Below are positions 5,554 through 5,995 of a DNA stretch of 5,995 bases, in pieces. Origin of the DNA: Lachnospiraceae bacterium. GTDB lineage: Bacteria > Bacillota > Clostridia > Lachnospirales > Lachnospiraceae. How positions within the stretch are numbered: the first letter of the stretch is position 1; every line of letters begins with the position of its first letter. Under the pieces are notes generated by a model. That model did not search any database, was not told the origin of the DNA, and worked only from the letters and a program-made list of their open reading frames with translations. The stretch lies in NCBI GenBank assembly GCA_021199395.1, contig JAJQIE010000291.1, positions 1 through 5,995 on the forward strand. Direction: 5' to 3'. The translations under genes and the position numbers were made by a program.

Positions 5554-5995
5554 AAAAGAGGTCAGAGGCTTCCTGACATCTATGGTCGGCTTTGTATTTA
5601 TGGCATTTTTGCTCCTGGTCTGCGGCATTTATTTTACCGCGTATAATCTGCAGGCAGCCTATCCCAAATTTGCTTATACTCTGTCGAGTGTATTGTTTGT
5701 ATTTCTGATTGCGGTACCGATTTTGACCATGCGCGTGCTTGCGGAGGAACAAAAGCAGAAAACGGATCAGCTTTTGCTGACCGCTCCGGTGACCGTGACC
5801 GAGATTGTCATGGGCAAGTTTTTCGCTCTTACGACAATTTTTATGATTCCGGTTCTGATTCTTGCTGTTTATCCTCTGATTATGGCACAATTTGGAACCA
5901 TCTATTTTGCGGAAACCTATACGGCGCTGTTTGGCTTCTTTCTGATGGGCTGCAGCTTTCTGGCAATCGGACTCTTTATCTCCTCTGTTACAGAG
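5537..5995 (+). CDS. ABC-2 type permease (Gld-type), 3'-partial
   Basis: ATG 5537 opens a frame that runs to the window end without a stop (153 codons seen). It begins MTAIYKKEVRGFLTS, a short cytoplasmic amphipathic start common in ABC-2 permeases. Probable membrane segments lie at residues 16-36, 47-65, 95-117 and 127-149. A polar cytoplasmic stretch between the second and third, with LAEEQKQKTDQLLLTAPV (68-85), is the usual contact with the ATPase. Such subunits have about six segments in 230-290 residues, so roughly half is present. It overlaps the ATPase gene by 17 bases and would form the membrane channel with it. In Clostridia I recall similar pairs followed by a GldG-like auxiliary protein; that gene, if present, lies beyond the window. 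The substrate is unknown. Confidence 0.9.
   Translation, partial: MTAIYKKEVRGFLTSMVGFVFMAFLLLVCGIYFTAYNLQAAYPKFAYTLSSVLFVFLIAVPILTMRVLAEEQKQKTDQLLLTAPVTVTEIVMGKFFALTTIFMIPVLILAVYPLIMAQFGTIYFAETYTALFGFFLMGCSFLAIGLFISSVTE

Noticed and set aside
5501..5890. 129-codon antisense open frame opposite the permease
   Set aside because: It is His/Lys/Asn/Gln-rich, which is typical of the reverse of membrane-segment codons, and lies opposite a convincing ABC-2 permease.

Overview
The window looks like a chromosomal segment from a low-to-mid GC Gram-positive anaerobe of the Clostridia, most likely a Lachnospiraceae member. The grounds are strong AGGAGG-type ribosome sites, a PrsA/SurA-like peptidyl-prolyl isomerase relative with a glutamate/threonine-rich insert and tail, a carbohydrate-esterase-like hydrolase next to L-arabinose isomerase, and a Gld-type ABC exporter pair. 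This taxonomic call rests on recalled protein style, not on a search. All genes lie on the + strand, coding density is high, and no mobile element, RNA gene or CRISPR array is visible.

Bases 1-1275 hold the 3' part of an extracytoplasmic parvulin-like protein. Its parvulin domain is interrupted by a very acidic E/T/S-rich insert and followed by a similar tail, and Tyr stands where both active-site His of the family are expected. Six bases later comes an alpha/beta-hydrolase of the acetyl-esterase type (1282-2118), then after 16 bases a complete L-arabinose isomerase, araA (2135-3631). The close spacing suggests one transcript. The last two genes make biological sense together: removal of acyl groups from pentose-containing sugars, then L-arabinose to L-ribulose.

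Bases 3632-3851 are non-coding. They contain a probable intrinsic terminator (3707-3759) closing the araA unit, a small inverted repeat, and a candidate promoter for shikimate kinase (aroK, 3852-4400). A second non-coding gap (4401-4503) contains a good sigma-A-type promoter with a perfect TATAAT. It precedes an ABC exporter operon: an ATPase that probably starts at TTG 4504 rather than GTG 4495, and an ABC-2 type permease that begins inside the ATPase gene (5537) and runs off the window.

Nothing here amounts to a clearly new system. The most distinctive item is the parvulin-like protein with a split domain and apparently lost catalytic histidines.
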